Below, one piece after another: positions 42,242-51,320 of a stretch of 64,000 nucleotides of DNA (the stretch's first letter is position 1; every line of letters starts with the position of its first letter). The position numbers and the translations under genes were made by a program. The DNA comes from Planctomycetota bacterium (GTDB taxonomy: Bacteria; Planctomycetota; Phycisphaerae; UBA1845; PWPN01): the NCBI GenBank assembly GCA_029550525.1, contig JAKPHF010000078.1, positions 496,001 through 560,000 of the forward strand, in the 5' to 3' direction. The notes below the pieces were generated by a model that saw nothing but the letters and a program-made list of their open reading frames with translations, was not told where the DNA came from and ran no database searches.

Positions 42242-43339
42242 TTACCGGCTCTCGAACGCGTATCGACCTTCTTCGTGCTGCAGCCTCAACGTCCGGCCAG
42301 GAAGGTCGAGCTGGCTCGCCACGAGTATGGGCAACCCGTCGAGCGTGCCTTCGCGGGCCCAGAACTGCACCTGCGACTCCCACAACTGTTCCTGGGGCGG
42401 CAGATCGACCGCCGGCCCCAAGAGCACCGGTCGAGTGCTGTTGCCGATCCGAATGTCCGCCACTATCTGAAGATCGCGGCTGTTTCGCAGATACACTGGT
42501 TCGAACCCGACGACCTCGCCGACGTAGTTGCGGGGCTCGGGCGCGGCCGTGTCGGGGATGGTATACCAGGTGCCGCCGATCGAAATGCGGCGGGCCAATA
42601 TCATGGGACGCCCCTGAATCACCTCGGGGTCGCCGAAGCCTTCGATCCAATCGCCCACACGCACGCTCGCTGTCCCCATCGGCCCGGTTTGAACCGCCTG
42701 AAACGTGCCGTCTGGCTGGCGTATGCGCGCGATGAGATACACCCGATTGTCCGTGCGTCCGGTCCGCGTCGCCAGATCGATGACCTCCCCCGCGAACCGC
42801 CTCAGTTGCGGCTCGGGCGCAGTAGGCGCGGGGGCGGCGAGCTGGCGATCAGAAGGCTCGACATAACCCAAAGGCGGCGGCGTCCACTGCTCGCGGCGTG
42901 CTGGTCGCGCGACCGTCCGCTCGAGCGGCGGCGCTTCGTAGTGCCAACCGTACTCGAGTCTGCCGGTCCGGCGGTTGTAATAGTAGCCGAATTCCCAGTT
43001 ATCCCGTGCCCGTGGCGCGACGCGCTCGTCCATGTCGTCACTGCCGACGTATCCGTAGATCGAATCACCGGAAATGGACGCTTGTTCCGGAAGCGGTTTA
43101 GGCCGCACGAACCAGTTGTACGTGTCGGTCGAGTAGCCCTGGGCGGCATAACCGAGAGGCTCCGGCGTGCCGTTGTAGGGATCGTAGCCATACTCGTATC
43201 GAGCGCCGGGGTTAAGCCGTTTGCGCTCGCCGTCGTTCATCTGGGCGGGGGCAATCCCCGATCCGGCGGTCAGGATAGCGATGAGCAAGCCGGGCCAGAC
43301 CGCACACCCGTGCTCGCGCGATACTCGTTTGTGTTGCAT
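42242..43339 (-). CDS. Exported Pro/Tyr-rich protein, unknown function
   Basis: A 365-residue secreted protein. The ATG at 43339 has GAGG eight bases upstream and begins a signal peptide (KRVSREHGCAVWPGLLIAIL TAG ... APAQ). Residues 45-150 are rich in Tyr, Gly and Pro (YEYGYDPYNGTPEPLGYAAQ; WEFGYYYNRRTGRLEYGWHY) and may be an extended adhesive or structural segment. The C-terminal 200 residues contain two similar beta units (FAGEVIDLATRTGRTDNRVY LIARI; YVGEVVGFEPVYLRNSRDLQ IVADI), each with a VRVGDWIEGFG or LLGPAV continuation, reminiscent of small OB-like barrels. No enzyme motif was recognised. It is the last gene before the stress island. Confidence 0.6.
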   Translation of the reverse strand: MQHKRVSREHGCAVWPGLLIAILTAGSGIAPAQMNDGERKRLNPGARYEYGYDPYNGTPEPLGYAAQGYSTDTYNWFVRPKPLPEQASISGDSIYGYVGSDDMDERVAPRARDNWEFGYYYNRRTGRLEYGWHYEAPPLERTVARPARREQWTPPPLGYVEPSDRQLAAPAPTAPEPQLRRFAGEVIDLATRTGRTDNRVYLIARIRQPDGTFQAVQTGPMGTASVRVGDWIEGFGDPEVIQGRPMILARRISIGGTWYTIPDTAAPEPRNYVGEVVGFEPVYLRNSRDLQIVADIRIGNSTRPVLLGPAVDLPPQEQLWESQVQFWAREGTLDGLPILVASQLDLPGRTLRLQHEEGRYAFESR

Positions 43340-43625
43340 GTCATGCACCTCGCTGAAAGACTCCGAACCATCAGTGGGCATGGGCCATGCCAAGATTGCA
43401 CTCTGGACGCTCCTCCCGCTCGAATGAAAGCAGTGAGGCAGAACAGAACGGGCGAATATCCGCGGTCACGTCGCGAATGGCTGACGGAAAGACAGCCTCG
43501 CACCGTGATACCTCAGAGGTCGCCTGAGACAACTTGTCCGTTGGAGAGGGATTTCGGGCCCGGCAGGGACAAATTGTCGCAAGCCGGCGCGCCGGAATCG
43601 TCGGGGAGCGGCGGCGGCAAGTCGA

Positions 43626-44072
43626 TCACGGATGCGACTTGGGGCCCTCGAGAACGACGGTCAGCAGCATGCGCGAAGGACTGATCGCCGCCACGTCGTG
43701 CCGCACGCCCGCGGAAAGCCGAAGCACGTGGCCCGCCTGCATGTCGTGCGTCTCCGTGTCGGTCGTGACCTGAAGGTGTCCTTCCAGCACGTGGATGAGC
43801 ACGACTCCGTCCACAACGTGATCGGGCAGCCGCGACCCGGCCTCAAACGCGTAAATCGCCAGCGTCACCGGTCCTTCGCGCAGCAGGGCCTTCTGTCGAT
43901 GACCCTTGCGGCTCGTGTCGGGCTCGGTCATGAGCAGGCGGAACTGATCCTCGAGACCGAAACGATCCTCGGACGCCGCGAAGCGAGTTTCCGGATGCTC
44001 GCGGGTTCTGGTTTCGGATTCCGACATGATCTTTCCTGCACTTTCCTCGAGCCGAACCGCGTCGAACTTCAC
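43626..44072 (-). CDS. Cupin-domain protein
   Basis: A 148-residue single cupin. The GTG at 44072 overlaps the stop codon of the S2P gene (GTGA) and has AGGAGG five bases upstream, so it is translated from the same mRNA. The barrel shows YAFEAGSRLPDHVVDGVVLI HVLEG and MQAGHVLRLSAGVRHDV, with His in the last motif. The first cupin motif keeps only one of the usual two histidines (PDH), so metal binding may be weak. Function unknown. In such operons cupins often sense small ligands or metal. It ends the minus-strand arm of the stress island. Confidence 0.82.
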   Translation of the reverse strand: MKFDAVRLEESAGKIMSESETRTREHPETRFAASEDRFGLEDQFRLLMTEPDTSRKGHRQKALLREGPVTLAIYAFEAGSRLPDHVVDGVVLIHVLEGHLQVTTDTETHDMQAGHVLRLSAGVRHDVAAISPSRMLLTVVLEGPKSHP

Positions 44073-45208
44073 GCGGCCTCCTGCTCCTCGATATCCAGCT
44101 TGAGCGAAATGAATCGGGTGAGGTCTTTCAACGTCACCACTCCCTTCAACTCATCGTTCTCCGCGACCAGGAGCCTGGATCGGCCGGTCCGGTTCATCCT
44201 CGCCAGCGTACGCATGGCGTCAGCCCTGGGCGGTACCGTGTTCTCCGGCGAGCAGAGCTCCATGACCTCGCCCACCGTTCGCGAATCCCACTCTTCGCGC
44301 GGTATCTCGCGGATGTCGCGGGTGCTGACGCATCCAATAAGCCGCCCGTTCTCGACGACCGGGAACATCTTGTGATGGTAGCGGTAGACATGGTCCTCGA
44401 CGAGTTGGAGGATGGAAGCCGATCGCGGCACGGTGTCGGGATCGGCATGCATGAATCGCAAGACGGGTTCACCTTCGAGCATCTGCCGGACCACGAGCTG
44501 CCGGTACGACATCTGGGCCGCGTTACGCAGGAACATGCCGATGAGGAACCACCACAGTCCGCCGATCAGGTTGCCGTCGATGAAACTGAGCACGCCAAGG
44601 GCGATGAGCACCACGCCGAATCCCGAGCCGATGCTGGTGGTCACGCGGGTAGCCCAGCGCAGATCGTTCTTCCACCTCCACAGGACCGATCTCAACACGC
44701 GGCCTCCGTCGAGCGGGAAGGCGGGAACGAGATTGAACAGCACGACGATGAAGTTGATCCAGGCCAGGTACTGCAGGACGCCCAACACGGAGATGGACCA
44801 ATCCAGTCGGCTGCCCACCGCCGCGGCCACGGCGAACAGCAGGCCCAAGGCGATGCTGGCCAGCGGCCCGGCAATGGCGACCACGAACTCCGACCGAGGG
44901 GTCGGGGGCTCGTCGGTCATCTCGGCCACGCCGCCGAAGATGAACAGCGTGATCCCGCGAATCTGGAGCCCGAAGCGCTGGGCGGCCTTGGCGTGAGCCA
45001 GCTCGTGCACCACGATGGAACCGAACAGCGCCAGCGCTCCCACGATGCCCATCGTCCAGTAGGTCCGCGTGGAAAGCCCGGGAAACTCGAACGGGAACAG
45101 GCCCACGGCCAGCGACCAGGCGACGAGAATGGCGACCACGAACCAGCTCGTGTCCACCCCCACCGAGAAGCCCCACACGTCGAACAGCTTGAACGATCTT
45201 CCGAACAC
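44069..45208 (-). CDS. Site-2 protease family metallopeptidase with two CBS domains
   Basis: A 379-residue membrane protease of family M50B. GTG at 45208 is chosen because AAGGG lies six bases upstream and the conserved domain begins there. Residues 1-230 hold six hydrophobic segments with the active-site HELAH (68-72) and, within the membrane, NLVPAFPLDGGR with the third zinc ligand Asp167. C-terminal residues 240-379 carry two CBS motifs (FPVVENGRLIGCVSTRDI; LLVAENDELKGVVTLKDL) that bind adenosine nucleotides. S2P-CBS proteins cleave anti-sigma factors or other membrane substrates and may sense ATP/AMP. Mycobacterial Rip3 has the same architecture. It lies downstream of the NtrC gene and overlaps the cupin gene. 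Confidence 0.93.
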   Translation of the reverse strand: MFGRSFKLFDVWGFSVGVDTSWFVVAILVAWSLAVGLFPFEFPGLSTRTYWTMGIVGALALFGSIVVHELAHAKAAQRFGLQIRGITLFIFGGVAEMTDEPPTPRSEFVVAIAGPLASIALGLLFAVAAAVGSRLDWSISVLGVLQYLAWINFIVVLFNLVPAFPLDGGRVLRSVLWRWKNDLRWATRVTTSIGSGFGVVLIALGVLSFIDGNLIGGLWWFLIGMFLRNAAQMSYRQLVVRQMLEGEPVLRFMHADPDTVPRSASILQLVEDHVYRYHHKMFPVVENGRLIGCVSTRDIREIPREEWDSRTVGEVMELCSPENTVPPRADAMRTLARMNRTGRSRLLVAENDELKGVVTLKDLTRFISLKLDIEEQEAA

Positions 45209-45405
45209 GTGACACCCTTGCCTTTCCTGGCCGGGCATGAGTACGCCGACGCAAGCCAGATGTTGCAAGCCGTGTGCCGATCGTGCCACCGGAAAGGCGG
45301 GAAAACATGCCCGGATGCGGGTCGTCCCGTCCGGGAACGGCCCGATCCGCAGAGGACATCACGCCACCGGGCTCGAGCGAAAGCGCGTGCGTCGGACGGC
45401 GGGCA

Positions 45406-46854
45406 TCAGACGAGCAGGTTATGCTCCTTGATCCGTCGCTGCAGCGTTCGCGTGCTGATGCCCAGGATCTTGCTGGCCTCAGAGCGGTTCCCCCCGGTGC
45501 GCTGGAGCGTTTGGCGGATGACTTCCTTTTCGATCTCGCACATGGGCATGCCCATGGCAATGAGGGCTTGCAGCGGCGGCGTGGACGACGCCTCGCGGAT
45601 GGGCTCGGGGAAATCCACCGCCTCAATCACGTCGCGGGTGGACATGACGATCACGCTTTCCAGCACGTTGCGGAGCTGCCGCACGTTCCCCGGCCAGTCG
45701 TAGCTCTGCAGCCGGGCCAGCGCTTCGGGCGTGATATCGCGGACGGGCCGGTTGTTCTCGGCGGCGATCTCCTCGATGAACGCTCGCACGAGCAGCGGAA
45801 TGTCCTCTCGCCGTTCCCGCAGCGGCGGCAGCTTGATGTTGACCACGTTCAGGCGGTAGTACAAATCCTCGCGGAACTTGTGCTGGCTGATGAGTGACTG
45901 GAGATCGCGGTGCGTTGAGGCGATAAGGCGCACGTCGAGCTCGATGTCTTCGTTGCTACCCAACGGACAGATGCGGCGCGTCTCGATGGCCCGCAATAGC
46001 TTGCTCTGCAAATCCAACTGCATCTCGCCGATTTCGTCGATGAGCAGCGTGCCCCGATCGGCGGCGAGAAACGTGCCTACCCGCTTGTCAGCCGCGCCGG
46101 TGAACGCACCCCGCACGTGGCCGAACAGCTCGCTTTCGATCAGCGCCTCGGGAATGGCCGCGCAGTTGATGGCCACGAAAGGCTTGTTGCGTCGCGAGCT
46201 GTTCAGATGCAGGGCCCGAGCCACCAGTTCCTTGCCCGTGCCGCTTTCGCCCTCGATGAGAACCGTGCTGCGGGTGTCGGCGACCAACCGGATCGTCTCG
46301 AAAAGCTTGCGCATGGGCTTGCTCTGGCCGATGATGCCGTGCATGCCCGCCAGTTGATTGATCTGCTGATGCAGCGCGGCAATCTCCACCGACATACGAT
46401 GTTTCTCGATGGCTTCGCGCACCAGGTGCAGCAGTTCCTCAGGATGGATGGGCTTCTTGAGGTAGTGAAACGCCCCCGATTTCAGGGCGGCCACGGCGGC
46501 TTCCTCGCTGCCGTGACCGGTGATCATGATGATGGGCGTCTGAGGCGCCTGCTCGCGCGCGGCGTGCAGCAGTTGCATGCCGTCGACTCCGCGCATCTTC
46601 AGGTCGGTGATGATGACGGCCACGCCTTCGTTGAGGCGCTGCAACGCCTGGGCGCCGTCCTCGGATGCGACCACCTCGTACCCCTGGTCCTCCAGGAGCA
46701 GCCGCGTCGACTCGCGCGTGGCTGCATCATCCTCGGCCAGAAGCACCTTGCCACGGAGAGCCGGTCCCCCCGACTCCGCGCCGCCGGACGGCACGGACCG
46801 GGACGCCGGTTCCACTTGCTTCCTGCTGTGGTTCTCGATGGTGGCTGTTTTCAT
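45406..46854 (-). CDS. NtrC-family sigma-54 response regulator
   Basis: A 482-residue enhancer-binding protein. An N-terminal receiver (VLLAEDDAATRESTRLLL with acidic pair, ITDLKMRGVDG with phosphoacceptor Asp84, Lys in YLKKP) is followed by the AAA+ domain with Walker A GESGTGKE (202-209), the sigma-54 contact loop GAFTGA (249-254), LLIDEIGEM and the arginine region REDLYYRLNVVNI. A Fis-type helix-turn-helix ends the protein (RTGGNRSEASKILGISTRTLQ RR). All essential motifs are intact, so it should activate sigma-54 promoters when phosphorylated. The ATG at 46854 is preceded by a four-codon mini-frame ending in an overlapping TGA, a possible coupling. The cognate kinase is not adjacent. Confidence 0.95.
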   Translation of the reverse strand: MKTATIENHSRKQVEPASRSVPSGGAESGGPALRGKVLLAEDDAATRESTRLLLEDQGYEVVASEDGAQALQRLNEGVAVIITDLKMRGVDGMQLLHAAREQAPQTPIIMITGHGSEEAAVAALKSGAFHYLKKPIHPEELLHLVREAIEKHRMSVEIAALHQQINQLAGMHGIIGQSKPMRKLFETIRLVADTRSTVLIEGESGTGKELVARALHLNSSRRNKPFVAINCAAIPEALIESELFGHVRGAFTGAADKRVGTFLAADRGTLLIDEIGEMQLDLQSKLLRAIETRRICPLGSNEDIELDVRLIASTHRDLQSLISQHKFREDLYYRLNVVNIKLPPLRERREDIPLLVRAFIEEIAAENNRPVRDITPEALARLQSYDWPGNVRQLRNVLESVIVMSTRDVIEAVDFPEPIREASSTPPLQALIAMGMPMCEIEKEVIRQTLQRTGGNRSEASKILGISTRTLQRRIKEHNLLV

Positions 46855-46997
46855 GCGGTTTTCATGCGATACCGATGATTTAGGCCTCCTGATTCGTGGC
46901 CCCGTAAAGGTTCGCCCAATCGAGCGTCCGCGTACATCGGGGCGGTACCCACATGTGCCATAAGCTCCGTCCCCAATTTGCGTTTGCTGGAGACTCG

Positions 46998-47519
46998 TCA
47001 GGCGTCCTGGTGCGCCTGACCGGGAACGCACGCAGGCTGCGGAGAGAATCCGCCGCTCGCGTTGCGACAGAGTCGCGAGATGGTGTCGAGGAGTTGCTTG
47101 GGGATCACCGGCTTGAGCATAGACGTCCGCACGTTGGGGGCCAACCCGTGAGCGGCGGTCTCCGGCGAATCATCACTGCTGATCAGAAGAACCGGGACGG
47201 ACGGTTGCCATTGAAGGAGGCGGTTTACCACCTCGATCCCTTTGGTGTCGGGCAGGTGGAAATCCACTACGGCCAGATCCAGCTTTTCCCACTGCAGCGT
47301 GTCGATGCACTCGCGTCCGGTGAACGCCGTGACAACCTGGAACCCGTTATCCTCCAGAAAGATGGCCAACGCTTCGACAAACGAGCGGTCATCATCGACG
47401 ATCATGACGCGGCCGGCGGTCGCGGCCGCGCTCCGCTGCTCTTGCGCCGGCTTTCTCGTTCCGGACACTCGCGTGGCGGATGCGGGCCGATGACACCTGA
47501 CCACTTCTCGCGTAGACAT
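46998..47519 (-). CDS. Receiver-domain response regulator
   Basis: A 173-residue protein from ATG 47519: a disordered N-terminal extension of about 36 residues, then a normal receiver (RVMIVDDDRSFVEALAIFLE, phosphoacceptor Asp86 in VVDFHLPDTKG, SS in LLISSDDS, Lys in MLKPV) and a short tail. Unlike the receiver protein at 20.1 kb all phosphorylation residues are present. No output domain is fused. Adjacent upstream is a sigma factor gene (63 bases) and downstream the NtrC gene (144 bases), so it may relay phosphate or control the sigma factor by protein contact. The exact start is uncertain. An in-frame GTG further upstream is possible. Confidence 0.85.
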   Translation of the reverse strand: MSTREVVRCHRPASATRVSGTRKPAQEQRSAAATAGRVMIVDDDRSFVEALAIFLEDNGFQVVTAFTGRECIDTLQWEKLDLAVVDFHLPDTKGIEVVNRLLQWQPSVPVLLISSDDSPETAAHGLAPNVRTSMLKPVIPKQLLDTISRLCRNASGGFSPQPACVPGQAHQDA

Positions 47520-47582
47520 GACACATCCATGACTGAGCGGGCGGTCCGCATCGCACACGCCGGGCCGGCACACCGGGCGTCG

Positions 47583-48395
47583 TCAATGCAGAACCGGATC
47601 TTCCGCCAAAACGCGGCGCAGCTTCTGCAGCGCGATGTTTTGAATCTGCCGAACCCGCTCCTTGCTCAAGCCCACTAGATTTCCGATCTCCTGAAACGTG
47701 CGTCGAGGCTCGCGGTCCATGGGAAACCGGTGCGACAGGACGGTGGCCTCCAGATCCGTCAGTTCGCCCAGGTTGCGGTCGAGGACACGGCGCAGCCGCT
47801 CCAGGCACAATTCCATACGAAAATCGCCCGATTCCGAAGGTTTCTCGTAAGACGCGTCGTGCTGGACGGGAAACAGCCGGCGGTAACGACTTTCCCCCTT
47901 GCCTCGCCGAAGCAGGGCCCGCGCGATCACGTTGCACGCGTACGTGCTGAAGCGGAACCCCTTCCAGGGATTGAATCGATCGATGGCCCGCCCCAGGCCG
48001 TACATGGCCTCGCTCAGCAGATCGTCTTCGTCCAGCGTCTGGAAGCGGAACCGCCGGATGGTCAGGTGGACCAGGCCGAGGTTCTTCTCCACGATGTGCT
48101 CGCGAATAATCTGCCAGCGACGGGCCCAGAGGCGCCGCTCCGACATCGGGATCGTCCGGCCGGCGGACCGCCGCGCGGCGCGAAACGCAGAGGCATGCAG
48201 CGACTTGAACAGCATCAGTTCGTCCGGCTCTTCGTCCAGACCCTGACCGGTGAGAATCCAGTTGGTCACGTGGATCACTTGGGCCGCCGCCGCTTTGGTG
48301 CGTACGCGACGGTCGGGCACATACCACAGCTTCAGCGGGTCAATCCTCTCCACATCCGGAAAAAGCGTGGCGTCGGCTTTCGTCATTATGCTCAT
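47583..48395 (-). CDS. Sigma-70 family RNA polymerase sigma factor (group 3-like)
   Basis: A 270-residue sigma factor. Region 2 is full length: LVHLTIRRFRFQTLDEDDLL SEAMYGLGRAIDRFNPWKGF RFSTYACNVIARAL. Region 4 carries the helix-turn-helix FQEIGNLVGLSKERVRQIQN IALQKL. Residues 1-70 include a helical segment (LWYVPDRRVRTKAAAAQVI) in the place of region 1.2. Region 3 is short or missing. RFSTYA and ERVRQI are the classical RpoD-like signatures, so this is closer to RpoD/SigB than to ECF factors. It begins the minus-strand arm of the stress island and is followed by a receiver protein gene. No anti-sigma factor is recognised. Confidence 0.9.
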   Translation of the reverse strand: MSIMTKADATLFPDVERIDPLKLWYVPDRRVRTKAAAAQVIHVTNWILTGQGLDEEPDELMLFKSLHASAFRAARRSAGRTIPMSERRLWARRWQIIREHIVEKNLGLVHLTIRRFRFQTLDEDDLLSEAMYGLGRAIDRFNPWKGFRFSTYACNVIARALLRRGKGESRYRRLFPVQHDASYEKPSESGDFRMELCLERLRRVLDRNLGELTDLEATVLSHRFPMDREPRRTFQEIGNLVGLSKERVRQIQNIALQKLRRVLAEDPVLH

Positions 48396-48794
48396 TGCGT
48401 GTTTCCGTGTAAGACCATGCTCCCCGGGCGGCTTCGCACCGGCTACACCACCCTGCTACGTCCACTCCTCGTCTGGCCTGCACCCCTCTGCACTCTCTGT
48501 GCCACTGGCTGGTCCACGCACGCAGGACGCCTAATTCCGGATGTACGCGGAAAAAATAGAAAATCGCGAGCAGACGGGCTGGAATGGGTTTTGGCCAATT
48601 TGGCCGGTCTAAACCCGAGGCCGCTCAGGTCTCCCGTCATTTTGTCGCGCTGAATATGCGGGAGGCGTGAAATGGTTGGGCGGCGGACATCTTGCTTGGG
48701 GGGCGGGCATCTTGCCCGCCTTAGATCCGTAGACGCTCGCTCCCGGCACCTGGCCGAAAATGTGCGGGGCGTCGAAGATCCGAAAGGCGCACGT
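48396..48794. other. Divergent control region of the stress island
   Basis: A 400-base gap between the sigma-factor gene (minus) and the DUF72 gene (plus). It contains a GGGCGGGCATCTTGCCCGCC repeat (48700-48720) with a shorter relative at 48684-48697. No -12/-24 sigma-54 promoter of the TGGCAC-N5-TTGC form was found by eye on either strand. Both arms of the island presumably start here. Confidence 0.5.
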
Positions 48795-49562
48795 ATGAGC
48801 AAGAGCAAAGCCGGACAAGTCCGGATCGGCACGTCCGGCTATCAATACCGGCACTGGAAGGGCATCTTCTACCCCGACACGATTCGACAGCGCGATTGGT
48901 TCGCCCACTATGCCGGCTTTTTCGATACGGTCGAATTGAACAACACGTTCTACCGCCTGCCGGGGCCGCAGACGTTTCAAAACTGGCGCGATCGCACGCC
49001 TGAAGGGTTCTGCTGGGTACTCAAGTACAGCCGATTCGGATCGCACATCATGCATCTGAAGGATCCCGCCCGGCATCTGGGACCGTTCCTGGCCAACGCC
49101 GAGTTGCTACAGCCCTTCCTCGGCCCGATTCTCGTGCAGTTGCCGCCGAGCTGGCATGTGGATTTGGCCCGCTTGGACGAGTTTCTCGCCGCGGCTCCCC
49201 GCCAGCATCGCTGGGCGCTGGAGTTTCGCCATCCATCCTGGCTCTGCGCGGAAGTGTACGCTGTGCTACGACGGTACGGAGCCGCGTTGTGCATTCATGA
49301 CAAACTCCCGGATCATCCGCATGAAATCACCACCGCGTGGACCTACCTCCGCTATCATGGGGGACCGCAGGAAGGGAATTACCCGGACACATACCTCCGG
49401 GAGCAAGCGACGCGCATCATCGGACTGCGCCGTCGCGGCCTCGACGTGTATGCCTTCTTCAACAACGATCAGCACGGATACGCGCTGATCAACGCCGCCG
49501 ATCTGCGAACTCTCGTGACCGGTCAACCGAATCGTCTCCGCGAGTTGCAATGGTTCTGGTGA
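48795..49562 (+). CDS. DUF72 family protein (YecE-like)
   Basis: A 255-residue TIM-barrel-like protein. The opening IGTSGYQYRHWKGIFYP is the diagnostic start of DUF72. Further family motifs: YAGFFDTVELNNTFYRLP, FCWVLKYSRFGSHIMHLKD, ILVQLPPSWH, WALEFRHPSW and the C-terminal VYAFFNNDQHGYALINA. The ATG at 48795 has AAGG eight bases upstream. DUF72 proteins are widespread, are related to the xylose-isomerase-like barrels and have no agreed function. It is the first gene of the plus-strand arm of the stress island. Confidence 0.93.
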   Translation: MSKSKAGQVRIGTSGYQYRHWKGIFYPDTIRQRDWFAHYAGFFDTVELNNTFYRLPGPQTFQNWRDRTPEGFCWVLKYSRFGSHIMHLKDPARHLGPFLANAELLQPFLGPILVQLPPSWHVDLARLDEFLAAAPRQHRWALEFRHPSWLCAEVYAVLRRYGAALCIHDKLPDHPHEITTAWTYLRYHGGPQEGNYPDTYLREQATRIIGLRRRGLDVYAFFNNDQHGYALINAADLRTLVTGQPNRLRELQWFW

Positions 49563-49660
49563 CCGTTTTCCGTCCATCATTCGGACATTCCGCGCGCGGT
49601 CCACCTAGAATCCTGCCGGAGCGTCACTACACGGCTTTGCGACACCGCTGGAGGTTTTTC

Positions 49661-49972
49661 ATGCGGGGTTCAGAATCTTACGAATGGCTCTTGGACTCGT
49701 GTCTCCAGGAATGTCGGAAAGGCATTTCGCGACTCGAGCAAATCGCGGCCGGGGGCGAAGAAAAGCGGGCCTGGCTGCAAGAGGATCTCCATGAACTGCT
49801 CGCCCTGGAAGCGGCGGCGGTAGAGTCATTCGCCCATCTGAAGCGGACGTCGGACGTCTCAGAGCACGATCGCAACCTGGCCCAGGAAAAACTGGACCGG
49901 CTGCAAGCCAAGCTCTTGGAATCATTTCACCATCTGGCCGGCGAAAACGTTGCCGCCTCGAGCTGTCGCTGA
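49661..49972 (+). CDS. Small helical protein, unknown function
   Basis: A 103-residue protein with GGAGG six bases before the ATG. The sequence is almost all amphipathic helix with heptad-like leucines (WLLDSCLQECRKGISRLEQI; LQEDLHELLALEAAAVESFA HL; EKLDRLQAKLLESFHHL), so a helical hairpin or coiled-coil dimer is likely. Cysteines at 14 and 18 (CLQEC) could bind metal or form a disulfide. No family is known. It sits between DUF72 and the baeRF gene, 80 bases before the latter, and would be expressed with them. Confidence 0.72.
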   Translation: MRGSESYEWLLDSCLQECRKGISRLEQIAAGGEEKRAWLQEDLHELLALEAAAVESFAHLKRTSDVSEHDRNLAQEKLDRLQAKLLESFHHLAGENVAASSCR

Positions 49973-50052
49973 ACGGCTTTCCGCTCCAGGCGGGTGGAAC
50001 CTGGCGGATCTGACCGAACGCGCTTGTCGTGCGCCAAACGGGAGAGCAATAC

Positions 50053-51219
50053 ATGCAAGATTATTTGGACTATCCGCAGATCAAGTCGTTGTTGGATTCG
50101 GCGGGTTTTCCCGCTCTCTCCATCTACATGCCCACGCACCGCGGCGGCTCAGAGAGCAAACAGAATCTCATCCGCCTCAAGAACGCCATCATGCATGCCA
50201 AGCAGCAACTCGCCGCCCGAGGTTGGTCGGATCGCGAAAGCGACGCGTTTCTCGCCCCCTGCCGGACGCTGCTGGACGACGGCAGCTTCTGGCGAAGCCT
50301 CTCCGACGGCCTGGTCATCTTTCGCGACCGCAGCCGGATGGAATATTATCGCCTGCCCTTCTCGTTCGACGACCTGGTCGTGACCGCGGACATGTTCTTC
50401 ATCAAGCCGCTCATCCCGTTCCTCAACCGCAGCGGCGATTTCTACCTGCTGGCGCTGAGTGAGCAGAATGTGCGGTTGTTTCGCGGTAACGGGTATGGGA
50501 TGCACGAGGTAGAGATACCCGGCGTTCCGCGCAGCCTGAAAGAAGCCTTCCCGTACGACGAACCCGAACAGCAGCAGCAATGGCACACTCGCACGTCGCA
50601 GGCGTCACTGGTGAAGGCGGGCATGCGGCAGGCCGTTTTCCACGGCCAGGGCGGAGCCGCCGAAACCGCCAAGACGGATCGCGATCGGTTCCTGAGGTTG
50701 ATCGATCGCCGGCTGAATCGCGTGCTGACCGACAAGAGCATACCGATGATCCTGGCGAGCGTGGACTATTCGCTCGCTTCCTACGAGTCCGTCAACACCT
50801 ATCCTCGACTGCTGGACGAGCACGTGCAGGGCAACCCCGATCATCTCGATGAACACGATCTGTGGCGGCGGGCATGGCCGATCATCGAACCGCAGTTCCT
50901 CAAGCAGCGAGCCGACGCACTCAAACGCTGCCAGGAGCAGGTTCATTCCGATCGGGGCGGCAGATCGTTCGAGAAGGTCACGCCCCGAGCCTACGAAGGA
51001 CGGGTGGACGAGCTGATCGTCGCCATCGATCGCAACCAGTATGGCAAGTTCGATCCGAACACCATGCAGGTCACGCTGTACGATGCGCCCGAGCCGGACA
51101 GCATCGAGCTGCTGGAGTTCACGGCTCATCACACGCTGCGCAACGGCGGCACGGTGTACGGCATGCATGCCCGCGAGGTGCCGGGACATGCGTGGCTGCT
51201 GGCCACGTTCCGATATTGA
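50053..51219 (+). CDS. Bacterial eRF1-like (baeRF family) protein
   Basis: A 388-residue protein of the bacterial archaeo-eukaryotic release factor family (baeRF3/7-like). Recognisable parts: LSIYMPTHRGGSESKQN at the start, LVIFRDRSRMEYYRLPFSFD, FLNRSGDFYLLALSEQNVRL FRG, AFPYDEPEQQQQWHT, the loop AVFHGQGGAAETAKTD near residue 196, and FTAHHTLRNGGTVYGM near the end. The fold corresponds to the middle and C-terminal domains of eRF1/Pelota. The HGQGG loop occupies the place of the catalytic GGQ, here inverted in order. A ribosome rescue or tRNA-hydrolase role under stress is inferred from the family. The start ATG 50053 has GGGAGAG upstream. A USP gene follows. Confidence 0.85.
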   Translation: MQDYLDYPQIKSLLDSAGFPALSIYMPTHRGGSESKQNLIRLKNAIMHAKQQLAARGWSDRESDAFLAPCRTLLDDGSFWRSLSDGLVIFRDRSRMEYYRLPFSFDDLVVTADMFFIKPLIPFLNRSGDFYLLALSEQNVRLFRGNGYGMHEVEIPGVPRSLKEAFPYDEPEQQQQWHTRTSQASLVKAGMRQAVFHGQGGAAETAKTDRDRFLRLIDRRLNRVLTDKSIPMILASVDYSLASYESVNTYPRLLDEHVQGNPDHLDEHDLWRRAWPIIEPQFLKQRADALKRCQEQVHSDRGGRSFEKVTPRAYEGRVDELIVAIDRNQYGKFDPNTMQVTLYDAPEPDSIELLEFTAHHTLRNGGTVYGMHAREVPGHAWLLATFRY

Positions 51220-51320
51220 CCCTGCGTCGGCGGCATTGTGGTGCAGGCATCCTTGGGTGCACGCTGGAGGCGTGCACCACAACAAGGTCATCTGGAACGG
51301 CACGAAACGGAGAATGCGTC

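Noticed and set aside
46955..46960. TGGCAC on the minus strand as -24 box of a sigma-54 promoter for the NtrC gene
   Set aside because: The -12 TTGC element is absent at the required spacing.
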